From assembly GCA_034359265.1 (NCBI GenBank), contig CP136895.1:53276001-53340000 (forward strand): a DNA stretch of 64,000 bases, written 5' to 3'. The notes under the pieces were generated by a model that saw only the letters and a program-made list of their open reading frames with translations, searched no databases and was not told where the DNA came from. The position numbers were made by a program, and so were the translations under genes. This document shows positions 11,701 through 22,560 of this stretch, piece after piece (the first letter of the stretch is position 1; each line of letters begins with the position of its first letter). Source of the stretch: Canna indica. Taxonomy: Eukaryota > Streptophyta > Magnoliopsida > Zingiberales > Cannaceae.

Positions 11701-12855
11701 GTTAGTCAGACTGCATACTAGTCTTCATTCATTATCGTTCCAATGATAATGACTGATTAGTGACCATTTAGAAAAAGATTCCAATTGTCTTAGGATTTTA
11801 CTATCAAGTCTCGTACTTGATGACCATTAGGCAGAATCAATTATTCAATAAGTCTATTATCAAGTTAAATATGCTCACTATAAATAACAAGATAAAGCAA
11901 ATATTCCAATATTTAAAAGGAAAACAACAATAACAATACTATTCCACTAGCCTAGGGCACACTTCTAACACATAGCTCAAAAGTTAGCTGACCGTTCCAC
12001 AAGTGGGGCATAGACCTCCTCGGCCCATTTCCTCAAGCACCAAACAGATCAAATATTTGGTGGTAGTGATCGACTACTTCACCAAATGGATAGAGGTCGA
12101 GCCCCTTTCCTCAATTGCGAATGAGAAGGTCCGAAGGTTCGTATGGAAGAACATCATTTGCATGTATGACATACCTCACGAACTCGTCAGCGAGAACACA
12201 CAATTCACAAACTGGTGATTTCGAGAGTTATGCTTGGATCTCGATATTCAACAACTCTTCTCATCAGTCGAGCACCCACAGACAAACGGCTTAGCCGAAG
12301 CAGCCAACAAGGTCATCCTAAGAGGACTCCGAATGAAACTTGACGAGGCCAAGGGGCACTAGGCCGAAGAACTACCTAAAGTGCTTTGGAGCTACAATAC
12401 AATCGTTCAATCTTCTACCTTGGAAACTCCCTACAGGCTCGTTTATGGAGCAGAGGCCATTATCCCTGTAGAGATTGCATAGCCCAGCCTCCGCAGGACA
12501 ACCTTCGAGGAGTAGAATAATTCAAAAACCTGTCAAGCTGAGCTCGACCTCATCGTGGAAGAGAAACAACTTTCTAAAATTAGAGAAGAGGCTATGAAGC
12601 TCAGAATAGCTCGAAAATATGACAAGCATGTCAAGCCAAGGAGCTTCGCAGAAGGATACCTGGTCCTCTGAAAGATCGAACCCCAAAGTAAGCCAACCGG
12701 AGAAGGAAAGCTCACCTCAAATTGGGAAGGCTCTTACCGAATCACAGAGGTCCTCGGAAAAGGCATCTACAAAATTGTTGAACTCTCCAAATGAGAACTC
12801 CCATGATCGTGGAAAGCGGCCTCCCTGCGGGCTACTACAGCTAAGCTTCCTCCCT
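8735..12855 (+). pseudogene. Tat-type pol: RT, RNase H, second RNase H, integrase; disabled
   Basis: Domain order: post-protease linker 8752-9111; RT about 9120-9660 (FIKEIRFTTWLANIVMVKK, then CIDFTDLNKAYLKDSYLLP, then YVDEM); RNase H about 9890-10380; second, Tat-specific RNase H 10410-10770; integrase zinc-binding HHCC region about 10990-11158 (RCDKCQRFSK); integrase core 11976-12330; C-terminal domain about 12600-12790. The RT active site reads YVDE rather than YVDD and the second integrase Asp lies in VSENTQF, where SDN is usual, so catalytic residues are lost. There are many stops and at least three frame changes. After removal of the inserted solo LTR and one CATAG copy the integrase reading resumes. 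Confidence 0.85.
11180..11970 (-). mobile_element. Copia solo LTR inserted in the Gypsy A integrase
   Basis: 791 bp, reading on the minus strand from TGTTAGAAGTGTGCCCTAGG to GACCCAACA. It is flanked by a perfect 5-bp target duplication CATAG (11175-11179 and 11971-11975). It is clearly related to the LTR at 16366-18118 but lacks about 960 bp that are present in the middle of that LTR (around 16840-17815). No internal element sequence is present, so LTR-LTR recombination has removed it. Confidence 0.92.
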
Positions 12856-12860
12856 TAAAC

Positions 12861-13429
12861 TATAAGTGGTCGATGTACTCTTTTTCCATCACGACAGTTT
12901 TTTGATGGTATATATATATATATCAGTGTGCAGTGTGGTATTTGATGGTACATATATATGAGGTAATTATTGGAATCAATGTTAAACTTCTTATATACAA
13001 TTGAGACCAATCAAAGAATTGGCTAAAATTGAGAAATTCGTGAAAGTTGAGGTCATTTTCATTTAATAACCCTGAAATCTACGTGGATCCCTTCTGACGT
13101 GGCGATATTTAAAAATTATTTTTTGATCACCATGTTAGCAAATTAACGGACGACATCACGACTAGTTGATGGAGGGCTATTATTGGAACAAATATTAAAC
13201 TTCTTATATATAATTGAGACCAATCAAAGGATTAATCAAAATTGAGAAATTCGCGAAAGTTGGGGTCATTTTCGTCTAATAACCTTTTTTAAAAAGTAAA
13301 CAATGCTTACATAAACATTTTATAGTAGTTTGGCACTTCACGCTTACATTCGCTCCCCTAACCTTTAAGAAATTTCATTAGCACTTAATTTTTCTCCAAA
13401 AGAAATTTACAACAAAAAAGTTTTCATCG
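12861..13429. other. Non-coding link between the two Tat-type units
   Basis: Probably 3' untranslated or LTR sequence of Gypsy A with decay. It contains (TA)n tracts near 12910-12932 and 12950 and a 106-bp direct repeat listed separately. No gene is seen. Confidence 0.5.
12966..13284. repeat. 106-bp direct repeat pair
   Basis: 12966-13071 and 13179-13284 are diverged copies sharing blocks such as TTAAACTTCTTATATA and ATTGAGACCAATCAAAG, separated by about 107 bp that contains GACGTGGC. Origin unknown. Confidence 0.8.
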
Positions 13430-13790
13430 TGAATTAAAGGGTGCTGGACTGGACTAGTACTACAGGGTTCGGTCGGATTAGGCCCAGCAGCGCCTCACAC
13501 TCTTGAATTTGACTCAAGCTAGACCAAATGGCTCTGCCTCGGGGCTCCACCCGACTATACAAGGACATCCACGTCCTCGTTAATTACGAGGGATACGCCA
13601 ATATAAGCCTGACATCTCTTGGGATCAGCCTCGATCCATTATGAGCAATATCCCCGTAGATTATCGAGCGGCATTATCACCTCAGCCTGCAATAAATACA
13701 AACACGACAAGCCTCAGGTAACCTAAGATCTAATTTCCATTACCTCCACCTCGATCTCTTACTAACTTGAGCATTAGAGTGTCTTTTGCA
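13430..13790 (+). repeat. LTR (3' part visible) of a Tat-type Gypsy element
   Basis: The segment ends in ACTTGAGCATTAGAG then GTCTTTTGCA at 13790, the usual 3' end of Tat-type LTRs, with a TATA-like AATAAATA near 13691. gag-related sequence follows at once. The left border is uncertain and may lie anywhere between about 12870 and 13440. Confidence 0.6.
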
Positions 13791-15280
13791 GCCCCTCCCC
13801 ATCGAAGCCGTGCTTGGACATGAGACGCACCGAACCGCTCTGATCCTCAGGCAGGAAGATATGGCGACCACCGTGGGGACGAGTAAAGCTCACCTGCCCC
13901 GTAATGGTTGGTATCCGGAGCCAGGTGACCGACGTCGTATGCCAAAGGCAACGCCCCCCGACGACGTTGTTCTCCTGTAACTTAGTGACACTGAAATAGT
14001 GAGGAGCAACGCTCTGGCACCAACCAACCTCCCACCAGAAGCATTCCAGCATCGAATGAACGACATGGAGGCGGAGAACCAACAATTAGCAGCCTAGGTC
14101 GAGATGTTGACGCGGTCCCGAGAATAACTCCTGGCCGATCACGAGTGAAGGAGATCAGTTTCTGTCCTTCGAGACAAGGTTACAAGCACACCCCTCCAAA
14201 GGAGGGAAAAAGACTCTAAAGTCACAGAGGTCACTACTCCCCTTCCTATCGACTTGGGACCCTTCGCCGAACTCATCATGACAACATGTCTCCCACCCAG
14301 ATTTAGGTTACCGACCACTCTAAAGCCCTACGATAGTATGGACAATCCGACCATACACCTGATGATGTTTAGGTCCATACACCTGATGATGTTCAGGTCC
14401 ATGATGCTCCTTAACGGAGCGACCGATCTCGTCCTCTGCAAGGCTTTCCCAACCGTCTTGAAGAAAGCCACTCTATTGTGATTTTGCTCCCTTCCACCAA
14501 GATCCATACACTCTTTCGCGAAACTCTCCCGCACCTTCACCTTCCCGGATCTACTACAAAACTGAGGAAGCCCTCCATTACATCAAGCAAGGGCCACCTG
14601 AGCCCCTGAGGGATTACATACGAAGGTTCTAGGCCATGGTAGAAGAAATCCCAAATCTCGACCCTCGAGTCGAGCTCTATTCCATCAAATACTGGTTGAA
14701 ACCCGAATACTTCGCCAACTAGATCGCTCTAATGAAACCAAAAGATATGATCGAGTTCCAAGAGGAGGCTGCAAGTTTCAAAGAAATGAAAGAACTCCGC
14801 GATGCCAAAAAGATCGACAAGCAGAATGTCAAGGACACTACCGAAGACAAAAAGTCCAAGAAAGCAGACATAAAATGCGAAGATCGTAGCCGTCGTGAAC
14901 GGGACAACGACAGGGGGTCGAGATCACCACCTCGCCCGAGCGTCCGGTATGAAAAGTACACTCCTTTCAACACCAGGATGGAAACCATCTTTCACAAAAT
15001 CTACGACTTAAGCCTCCTTAGGCACCCTGCCAATGCCGGGAAGTAGAAGCTACCACCCGATGCCGACATGAGCAAAAAATGTGCTTTCCACCACACCTAC
15101 GGGCACACCACTAAGGATTATGTAGTGCTCGGAGAACAACTCGAGGACCTAATCCGCGCAGGACTCCTCGATAGATATATCCACCACCAAAAAGAACGTG
15201 GTAGGAGCAGGAGCCGAGACCACCAACGTCGAAGCCGAAGTCGGACGCCTCCAAGCCACAATTTAGGCCAATGAGAAAAT
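13786..15280 (+). pseudogene. Tat-type gag, frame-broken
   Basis: The capsid part reads PPRFRLPTTLKPYDSMDNPT and then LLNGATDLVLCKAFPTVLK (about 14287-14480), the standard Tat gag core. It continues in other frames to LKPEYFA near 14700. A zinc-knuckle-like segment CAFHHTYGHTTKDYVVLGEQ lies at 15083-15140; the last Cys of the knuckle is Tyr. An Arg/Ser-rich tail follows (15200-15260). A 24-bp tandem duplication at 14351-14398 repeats IHLMMFRS. Several stops make this non-functional. Confidence 0.8.
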
Positions 15281-15490
15281 AACAGAGCTGACCGCTTGGG
15301 AAACGAACTTCGAGGAGTTATCAAATACATTGTCGGTGGGTTAGTAGGAGGTGGCGAATTAAGCTCAGCCAGAAAGAGATCTCTTCGAGCAATCATGGTG
15401 GTCGAGAGCACCACTCGCTCACGTCATCCCATCTCTAAAACCCCAGTAATATCGTTCTATGAGTCCGATTTTTAGGGAATTGACCAAAAC

Positions 15491-16030
15491 TTGCACTACC
15501 CAGTTGTGATTTCTGTGATCGTAGGAAACTTCATTGTTAACAAGGTTCTGGTGGATCAAGGCAATTCAGCCGACATCCTCCCCCACTCTACATTTGAAAA
15601 AATGCAGTTGACTGAAGCTTCACTCGCACCTTATAAGGGAGACTTGGTGGGTTTCTCGGGAGAAAGAGTTGATGTCCGAGGTGCCATATGGCTAAGGACA
15701 ACATTCAACTCCCATCCAAAGGCAAAAACGATCGATGTGCAATACTTGGTCATCGACATCCCCAGTCCCTATCATATGATCCTGAGGCAATCTTCGTTAA
15801 ACAGTTTGGGAGCCGTCGTATCAACCCATATGGCATTGGAATTATCTATTTCAGAAACAGAGGTAGGCGTACTCCATGCCGACCAGAAAGAAGCTCGACG
15901 ATGCTACAACGAATGTCCCAAGCAAAGAATAACCAGGCAAAAGGAAGAATTTGACACTCTACCTCATCCGGCACCTTTAACAACCACAACAAACAACCGA
16001 CAGGAATCCCCGAGCAAAGCTAAAGTCTAG
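15491..16030 (+). pseudogene. Tat-type aspartic protease
   Basis: Retroviral-type aspartic protease fold region. LVDQGNSADIL contains the catalytic Asp (the usual form is VDGGSSADIL) and NFIVNKV precedes it. The 180-codon frame is open and ends with SETEVGVLHADQKEA, the same boundary peptide with which Gypsy A begins at 8736. No RT follows. Confidence 0.8.
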
Positions 16031-16365
16031 ACACGTGAAAATGATCCCGATCCAACACACCTTAAAGGCTGTGAATCAACCTAAGTCGTATGTGAACTGC
16101 CCTAACAAGCAAAAATAAAGCTCGAACAAAGCACTTTCCTATACACACAATTTCCTTTTTTAGTATTAATAAAAATCGCATCTCTCGCATTTTTGTGTGT
16201 GCCCAGGAATTCTACGGCCATCTCGCCGTTCGAGCGAATGACCCGCAACTCGAGATAAACTCGACCCCTCACATGGTCCTGCCTTACACTCCTCGGTGAT
16301 CTCGGCTTCACCCCTCAAGCGAGGTCCTCGGCCCTAGAGCCGCTACTTTCGGCCTTAGAGCCCTT

Positions 16366-18118
16366 TGTTAGTAGTGTGCCCTAGGCCAATGGAATAATAA
16401 TTGATATTGTTACTTTCCTTTTCATTAATTGGAACATTTGCTTTATCTTATTATTTATTATGAGCATATTTAACTTGATAATTGACTCATTGAATAGTTG
16501 ATTCCACCTAATGGTCATCAAGTACGGGACTTGATAGTAAAACCCTAAGGTAATTGGAATCATATTCTAAACAGTCCCTAGTCGATCATTGTCTTGGAAT
16601 AATAATGAATGTAGACTATTGTGCAGTCTGACTGACGATGATCATGTTTTACTGGTCATGTATATGTGATATCAAAGTCAGATCATTGACACATGTTGGA
16701 GAACATGGTGTCGGATATACCCACCGTGAGAATACTACGTGTATTATATCATTAGTATATCTCACAACAGTAGTGATACGTCAGTCCTCTAACCTAATGT
16801 CACAATGGATTCCTACATGAGGAGTTCTATATTTTTACCTAGTCTAACATCATCTTTAACCAGGTGGTAATAAGGACTACAGTTGGACATAGAATTAATC
16901 ATGCTGAGGAATATGTGTAGCCGTGAAGGAATTTGTCCCTCTCATATATGAGAGAGATATCTCTGGGACCCTTGATGAGTGTGACTGAGGAAATGCATGG
17001 TCATGCTCAAATGAATTGATAGGAGTAGCAATGTCATTTGTTAGGTCAGTCTACTCAAGAATCAAGAAACTAGATTGAGCAATATAAGGATGATGTAATC
17101 CATACCTTATGCTCGATCCAGATATCGTGTGACAAATGAACAAAGTATCATATTGTGAGTTAGGTTGCTCGGACCACCGACCTCACTTAACATGGGTAGT
17201 CATAAAGTCTTGCTAGAGGCCGCTTATGACTTGTGGATTACAAATGTAATTTGAACCCACTGCCAACGTCAAATGAACTTATAGGGTTGCACACATAGGA
17301 CAAACTGAATTGGGCTTAGGGTCATGACTCATCTGATTGGATCCGCATGTCCATTAACCCATTAATTCTCTCTTGGTAATTTTGGAGATTAATTCCAAAT
17401 TTGAAAAGGAGTGTTCAAATCATAAGTAATTATTCTGAATTTTAAATGTGATTTAAAATTAAAATTACGTTGATCACAATTGGTAATGTATCTTTAATAT
17501 TCGATATTAAAGGATACATTATAATTGGCATCTTGAATTTAGGAAATTCATCGTTGATAGTTGTTATTAAAGATATATTTTATTCAGACATTAAAATCAT
17601 TTTAAGGTTCCAAATATGGCTTTGAATTGATCAACGATTGTGATTACTCGATCGATATGATTGACGCGTCTATAAATACTTGCCTACGGTTTAGATGGGT
17701 AGTGGATTACCTCATGCTGGCTGTTGACCTCATTGTTAAAGGAAGCCGACCCCCTTTTGAAGGAAGTCGGGCTCCCTTTGTGGCAGTTGACCTCTACCAA
17801 AGAGAGACAGAGATAGAAGAGTCCGAAAGGAGTTCCGTGCTCGTCCAGATCGGAAGGAGTTCCATGAGAGCCCAGCTAGCACTCGAAAACCGCCCAGTTC
17901 GTATGTTCGTTCGTCTCTTGGCAGTACTTTGGATCCGGAGCAAGATCGTGATCTTGGATTCGTAGAGCAAAAGACGAAGTTCGGTCTTCAAAGGTACAAT
18001 CCTCAACATTGTATTGATTTAACCGAGATACATGGATCTGTTTGGGTAGGGGACCGGTTTTATTCATCCGCTGCGTGTAAATGTTTTTTTTGCTTGCCCG
18101 ATCCTTGATGACCCAACA
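16366..18118 (+). repeat. 1753-bp 5' LTR of Copia C
   Basis: Begins TGTTAGTAGTGTGCCCTAGG and ends GATGACCCAACA. It carries a TATA box at 17671. Its outer parts match the solo LTR at 11180-11970 on the opposite strand. Confidence 0.92.
17671..17678 (+). promoter_or_regulatory. TATA box of the Copia C LTR
   Basis: TATAAATA within the 3' third of the LTR, a typical position for a Copia promoter. No other part of the promoter is recognisable. Confidence 0.6.
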
Positions 18119-18119
18119 G

Positions 18120-18132
18120 TGGTATCATAGCC
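18120..18132 (+). other. Primer binding site of Copia C
   Basis: TGGTATCATAGCC begins one base after the LTR and matches, with one change, the initiator tRNA-Met complement TGGTATCAGAGCC used by Copia elements. Confidence 0.8.
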
Positions 18133-19831
18133 TCTTGCTTTATCTGTTAATTGATCTTTGCGTGATTTATCTTATGCCTTTTATTCATGTTCTGTAATGG
18201 TTTGCATAGATATGATTCCATGTGGATAAATCATTTTTTTCATAGATTTGATCTATGTAGACGACAAGTGTATAATGCGATTATACATGTACAAATTTCA
18301 TTGTGAAGTAATTTGATTAAGTCACAGTTATATGGACCTTCTTTTTTTGGCATAGCTCGAGCCCTTGTTGATGGCAAAGAGCATTGCGGTGCCTATTCGG
18401 TGACGCATTGGCACTTTGTCGAGGTCCCCTGCATGAAATCAATATTTTCTCCGGGGGTGCTGCCCCCTTGACCCCGCAAGGGGCGCTACTCCCTTGACCC
18501 CCGTTCGCTAGCTGGCTTGCGGGAGCGCTGTAAGGCGCTGGGGCTTCTCCCCGACATTATTAATTGAACACAAAGGAGTTTGGATTTGTTAGATTTAATT
18601 TTGCATAATATGATTATATGATGTATGCTATTTTGTGAAAATTGCATGGTGCATAGCATGGCCCCCCTTGACCTCTATGATTGGCATGTTGTAATTTTAT
18701 GCAGCATGTGTGTCGCTTATAAAATTGTAATTTGATTGCGACTCGCATGTCATTCCTTATCTCTGTGGTTGATTAAAGGTATCTTGGAAGACAGGTCGAA
18801 ATCAGATCTGGATAGAAGATTCATCTACGTTGGAAAAAGGGCTTTCATTGAATCAGACTTTTCCGATGCTGTTGCTCTCCAGTCCCCTACCTCGACACAT
18901 GAAACCCTAACACTCAAACTATCACACTTAAGCACTTCTTCCTTCCTCATCATCCCAAAGGCCAATTACTCGCTCTGGCGATCTTATAAGCTTGATTATA
19001 TGTCCACGTTCTGGATTCATCAATCTTGCCATTTGCGCTGGAGGGTCATCATTCAAAGCATACGACTTCCTTATTGTAATTTTCTAATTTTATTTTAGAG
19101 TTATAAGATTAGAATAGTTGCTACTTTAATGGAGGATGAGGAGGTGGTCACTAGATACTATCGGGCGAGCTCATGGAGATGAAGACTCCCCTAGATTGAC
19201 CCTTGATCTCCATATTGGCTCATGGAGATCCCTTAGGTTTTGGGGCTATGCTATCTCACGTTTATCTTTATGCATTTTATTTATACATCTGTGTTGCCAT
19301 ATATTTTAGAATGCATGAGCATTAGATGCATGTTTAAAATTGTTTTGATATATACATATTCCCTCATGTAATAATGAGTCATTAAAATGCCTCCCGTATT
19401 TTAAACACTTGTCAAGAATTCAATTGTCCTAATATAGCTTCTACCAAAGCAAGGTGTATTGGATCATCTTAATTAGTAAGGCAAAAATTGGATAATGGTG
19501 ATATCCAAAGGTTTAATACGATTTGACTTAACTAGTCCATCAAAATGGTTTTGGGACTTGGGCATAATATGGGATTTGGATTACCAGGACATGAGATGTC
19601 AATCCCATAGATATCCAAGAGTCACTTAGAGATGTGATTGATAAGGAGTTTCCTACCTAAATAACTTGGATCTAAGTGATAAACCAAAACTTACTTAGGG
19701 TTTGAGTGAAATATGGATCTTGGCCCACTAATAAATACCAAGTGTTGATATTTTCATATTAATTGTTTGAAGGTCAACTTAATTAGTGGGAGTTATTTGC
19801 TCATACTTTGCATATTTGTTCTGTATAGATA
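18133..19831 (+). other. Long untranslated leader of Copia C
   Basis: About 1.7 kb between the primer site and gag. It includes a GC-rich hairpin cluster at 18451-18540 (see the separate entry). The 120-codon open frame at 18736-19098 shows no recognisable domain and is probably chance. Confidence 0.6.
18451..18540 (+). other. GC-rich hairpin cluster in the Copia C leader
   Basis: GGGGGTGCTGCCCCC (18453-18467) and CCCCGCAAGGGG (18472-18483, a four-pair stem closed on a GCAA, GNRA-type loop) lie back to back in otherwise AT-rich sequence, followed by another run, CTTGACCCCC (18493-18502). RNA structure is implied by the pairing alone. Confidence 0.55.
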
Positions 19832-21113
19832 ATGCCATCAAACAACACATCTAATTTAAACTTGTGATATATCCTTGAGAAGGAAAAATTGAAAGGGACA
19901 AACTTCCTTGACTGGTTCAGGAACTTGAGAATTGTTCTCAAGCAAGAAAGGAAGTTATACGTTTTGGAGGAACCTATCCCAGATGAACCTGCAAGCAATG
20001 CCCCAAAGGTAGTGAGGGATGCTTATAGTAAGCATCTAAATAACTATGTGGATGCCACTTGCCTTATGCTTTGCACCATGGAATCTGAGCTTCAAAAGCA
20101 ACTAGAGGAAATGGAGGCTTATGACATGCTTGTGCATCTCAAGGAAATGTTCCAAGAACAAGCACGACAAGATAGGTTTGCTACCACAAAGGCATTGAAT
20201 TCTTGCAAGATGACTCATGGCACTTTTGTAAGTTCTCATGTGCTAAAGATGAAAGGTTACATAGACCATCTTAAGAAGCTTGGTGCTCATATTAGTCATG
20301 AGTTGGCTACTAACCTGATTCTTGGTTCATTACTTGATAATTTTGATCAGTTTGTAATGAACTACAATATGCTCCACATGGAGAAATCAATTTCTGAATT
20401 TCATGGGATGAGTAGAATACTAAGACGGTTCCTAATGTTTTATTGGTTCAAAAGGGAAAAGGTAGTAAGAACAGAGGTAAGGGTAAAGGCAAGGGCAAGG
20501 GCAAGGGCAAGGCCCAGAAGAACTTACACCAAGGGATGAAAGGTTCAGACCTAGATCCACACTCTATGCCTAAACCCAATCCTCAAAAGAGGCTAAAACG
20601 TCCAAAGAGGGAGTTTGCTTTTTCTGTAATGAACTGAGTCATTGGAAGAGAAATAGCAAACTCTACCTGGAAGATCTAAAAAAGAAGAAGAGTAGTGAGA
20701 CTACTGCTTTTGGTATTTTCGTTATAGAAGTCAATCTATCAACTTCTGCTTCTTGGGTATTAGATACCGGTTGTGGATCTCACATTTGTGTAAATGTGCA
20801 GGGTCTAAAAAAGAGTATATCATTGTCTAAAGGTGAGGTGGACCTACGAGTTGGCAATGGAGCAAGAGTTGCTGCACTAGCTGTAGGGACTTATGATTTA
20901 CCTTTGCCTAGTGGTCTTGTTAATTTTGTCACTTAATAGTTGTTATTATGTGTCTACTCTAAGTAGAAACATTATTTTAGTTTCATGTTTAGATTTGAAT
21001 GGATTTCACTTTATTATTAAGAATAATATTTGCTCCATCTATCAAGAAGACATGCATTATGGTAATGCTATTTTGTCAAATGGTCTCTATATTCTAAACT
21101 TGGAACAAACTAG
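19832..21113 (+). pseudogene. Copia C gag, zinc knuckle and protease, truncated
   Basis: gag begins MPSNNTSNLNL, has an early stop, then runs from about 19868 (LEKEKLKGTNFLDWFRNLRI) to about 20410, matching the Copia gag fold. After a frame change it continues with a Lys/Gly run encoded by four GGCAAG units (20488-20513) and a zinc knuckle (CFFCNELSHWKRN, final Cys missing). The protease site is VLDTGCGSHIC near 20758. The GAG-pre-integrase segment (GNAILSNGLYILNLE) is cut at 21113 by CACTA-1. Several frameshifts and stops are present. Confidence 0.85.
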
Positions 21114-21393
21114 CACTACTAAAAACTTGGCTTTTTGCGACGACATTGGAGGCGGTCGCAGATGCGACGGTTCTACGACCGCTGTCCATTGGGGTCGGGG
21201 AGTATCCATGTTGGCGACGACTCTGCGATCGCCTCATGGGCTATCGCAATATTAATGACAGAGCTTATCCCACCGAATGAGCCCTAGGGTCTTTGTTTCT
21301 CCACTTGACTCTCTCTCTCTCTCTCTCTCACTCGTGCTTCCCGGCCGCCGTCGACATTTCCGGATCGTCGATAACCCTCGCCCCCTTCTCTCG

Positions 21394-21433
<40 letters not shown>

Positions 21434-21818
21434 GATTGACAGTATTCCACCTCTCTTTCTCTCTGGCTGAAACCCTAGTCGCCGGCTACGATTTTGGTCG
21501 GGATTAAAGGGGGAGGGAGGAAGCCTCAGTTGATGCTGTAAAATTTCTTAAGCTGATTTAAATTCTTCTTCTTTTCATCGCATGATTGTGAATCATAATA
21601 TCAACATCCACATAGTGCATCTAAGCATGTTTACTTTGATTGTTCTGCCCTAAGCAGGGGAAATAGATAAAAAAGCTCTGTTTAGCTGATCCCAAATCCT
21701 TACGGCTTCTGATACCATACACATGCTTTGTATCGTTGGTTATTTTCATACCATATGCTGGCAATATTTAAAACTAAACACAATTGATTTTTTCAATTGT
21801 GATAGAAGCTTATATTAG
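21114..21818 (+). mobile_element. CACTA-1, left (5') part
   Basis: Starts CACTACTAAAAACTTGGC, a CACTA terminus, then subterminal GCGACG / GGTCGCA motifs to about 21250. A CT-rich leader-like block with AAACCCTAG and CGCCGG follows. The same motifs occur, inverted, at 59960-60117. The sequence is cut at 21819 by CACTA-2 and resumes at 53258. Confidence 0.7.
21309..21431 (+). repeat. (CT)n microsatellites in the CACTA-1 5' region
   Basis: Two CT runs, 21309-21328 and about 21386-21431, lie in what looks like the 5' leader of CACTA-1. Long CT tracts are common in plant leaders. Confidence 0.9.
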
Positions 21819-21839
21819 CACTACAACAAAAGTGATAAT

Positions 21840-22560
21840 TAGAGACAATCAAATTTGTCTCTAAAAGTTAAATATTTGTCTCTATAAGTTTTAAAGACAA
21901 ATAAAATTGTTCGTCTCTAGAGCCTCGTCCCTAAAAGTATTAGGGACCTATAATGTATTTGTCTCTACAAATATAATAGAGGCATATATATTTGCCTCTA
22001 ATATATAAATACTATTAGAGGCACATAGTATAGTTGCCTCTAAAATTTTTTAATAGAGACATATATATTGCCTCTAAAAATATTAATAGAGGCATATATG
22101 TTTGTCTCTAAATATTAATATAGGTGTATATATTTGTCTCTAAAAATATTAATAGAGACATATATATTTGTCTCTAGAAACATTAGTGGAGGCATTTATA
22201 TTTGCCTCTAAAAATATTAATAGAGGCATTTATATTTGCCTTTAATATATATACACGGTTCAAAGCATGTACCATATTTGCCTCTAAAATATCATTAGAG
22301 GCATATATATTTGTCTTTAATATATATAAATATCATTAGGGGAATATACAATTGCCTCTAAAAATATTAATAGATAAATATATATTTGTCTTTAATAAAA
22401 GTAAATTTTATTGACTCTGAATTAAAAATCAGGCTATTTTTTTTTAATTATATTTAATTAATAGATAATTTAAATATTTAATTGCCTATAAAAATTATGT
22501 AGAGGCAATTAATTGTACTAAAAAAATTAATTTGGATTAGAGACAATATATTTTTAACTA
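21840..22560. repeat. Left subterminal repeat array of CACTA-2
   Basis: Many imperfect palindromic units of the form AGAGGCATATATATTTGCCT followed by CTAAAA, with TAGAGACA and TGTCTCTA variants, repeat every 30-60 bp. Subterminal arrays of this kind bind the TNPA-type protein in En/Spm elements. A shorter matching set lies at 53118-53245. Confidence 0.85.

Larger units (their letters stand above)
8729..12860 (+). mobile_element. Gypsy element A, Tat-type lineage, 5'-truncated
   Basis: A Ty3/Gypsy pol region that starts just downstream of the protease (ETEIGVMHADQKDA near 8736) and ends after the integrase C-terminus near 12855. The extra RNase H domain (LFVDGASN, then SDSQLIVGQVN) and the GYL...GEGKL integrase tail mark the Tat branch. 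gag, protease and the 5' LTR are absent. A Copia solo LTR sits inside the integrase at 11180-11970. Confidence 0.85.
13430..16365 (+). mobile_element. Gypsy element B, Tat-type, LTR-gag-protease only
   Basis: Starts with the LTR end at 13790 and carries gag (about 13790-15280) and protease (15491-16030). Then, instead of RT, it has roughly 330 bp of non-coding sequence that looks like the element's 3' untranslated region, before being cut by the Copia LTR at 16366. It either lost RT-to-integrase by deletion or is a non-autonomous gag-protease derivative. Confidence 0.75.
16366..21113 (+). mobile_element. Copia element C, 5' half
   Basis: Complete 5' LTR (16366-18118), primer binding site, long leader, gag, protease and the start of the GAG-pre-integrase region. 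It stops at 21113 where the CACTA-1 terminus starts. Integrase, RT and the 3' LTR are missing and do not reappear on the far side of CACTA-1. The 5 bases before the LTR are CCCTT, but the matching right-hand duplication is not present. Confidence 0.88.

Noticed and set aside
18736..19098. 120-codon frame in the Copia C leader
   Set aside because: No recognisable domain, and leaders of this element type are non-coding; kept only as a note.
21255..21520. CT-rich, AAACCCTAG-containing block as a captured host-gene leader in CACTA-1
   Set aside because: It lies at the expected position of the element's own 5' leader (TNP2 is on the same strand), and no exon follows it.
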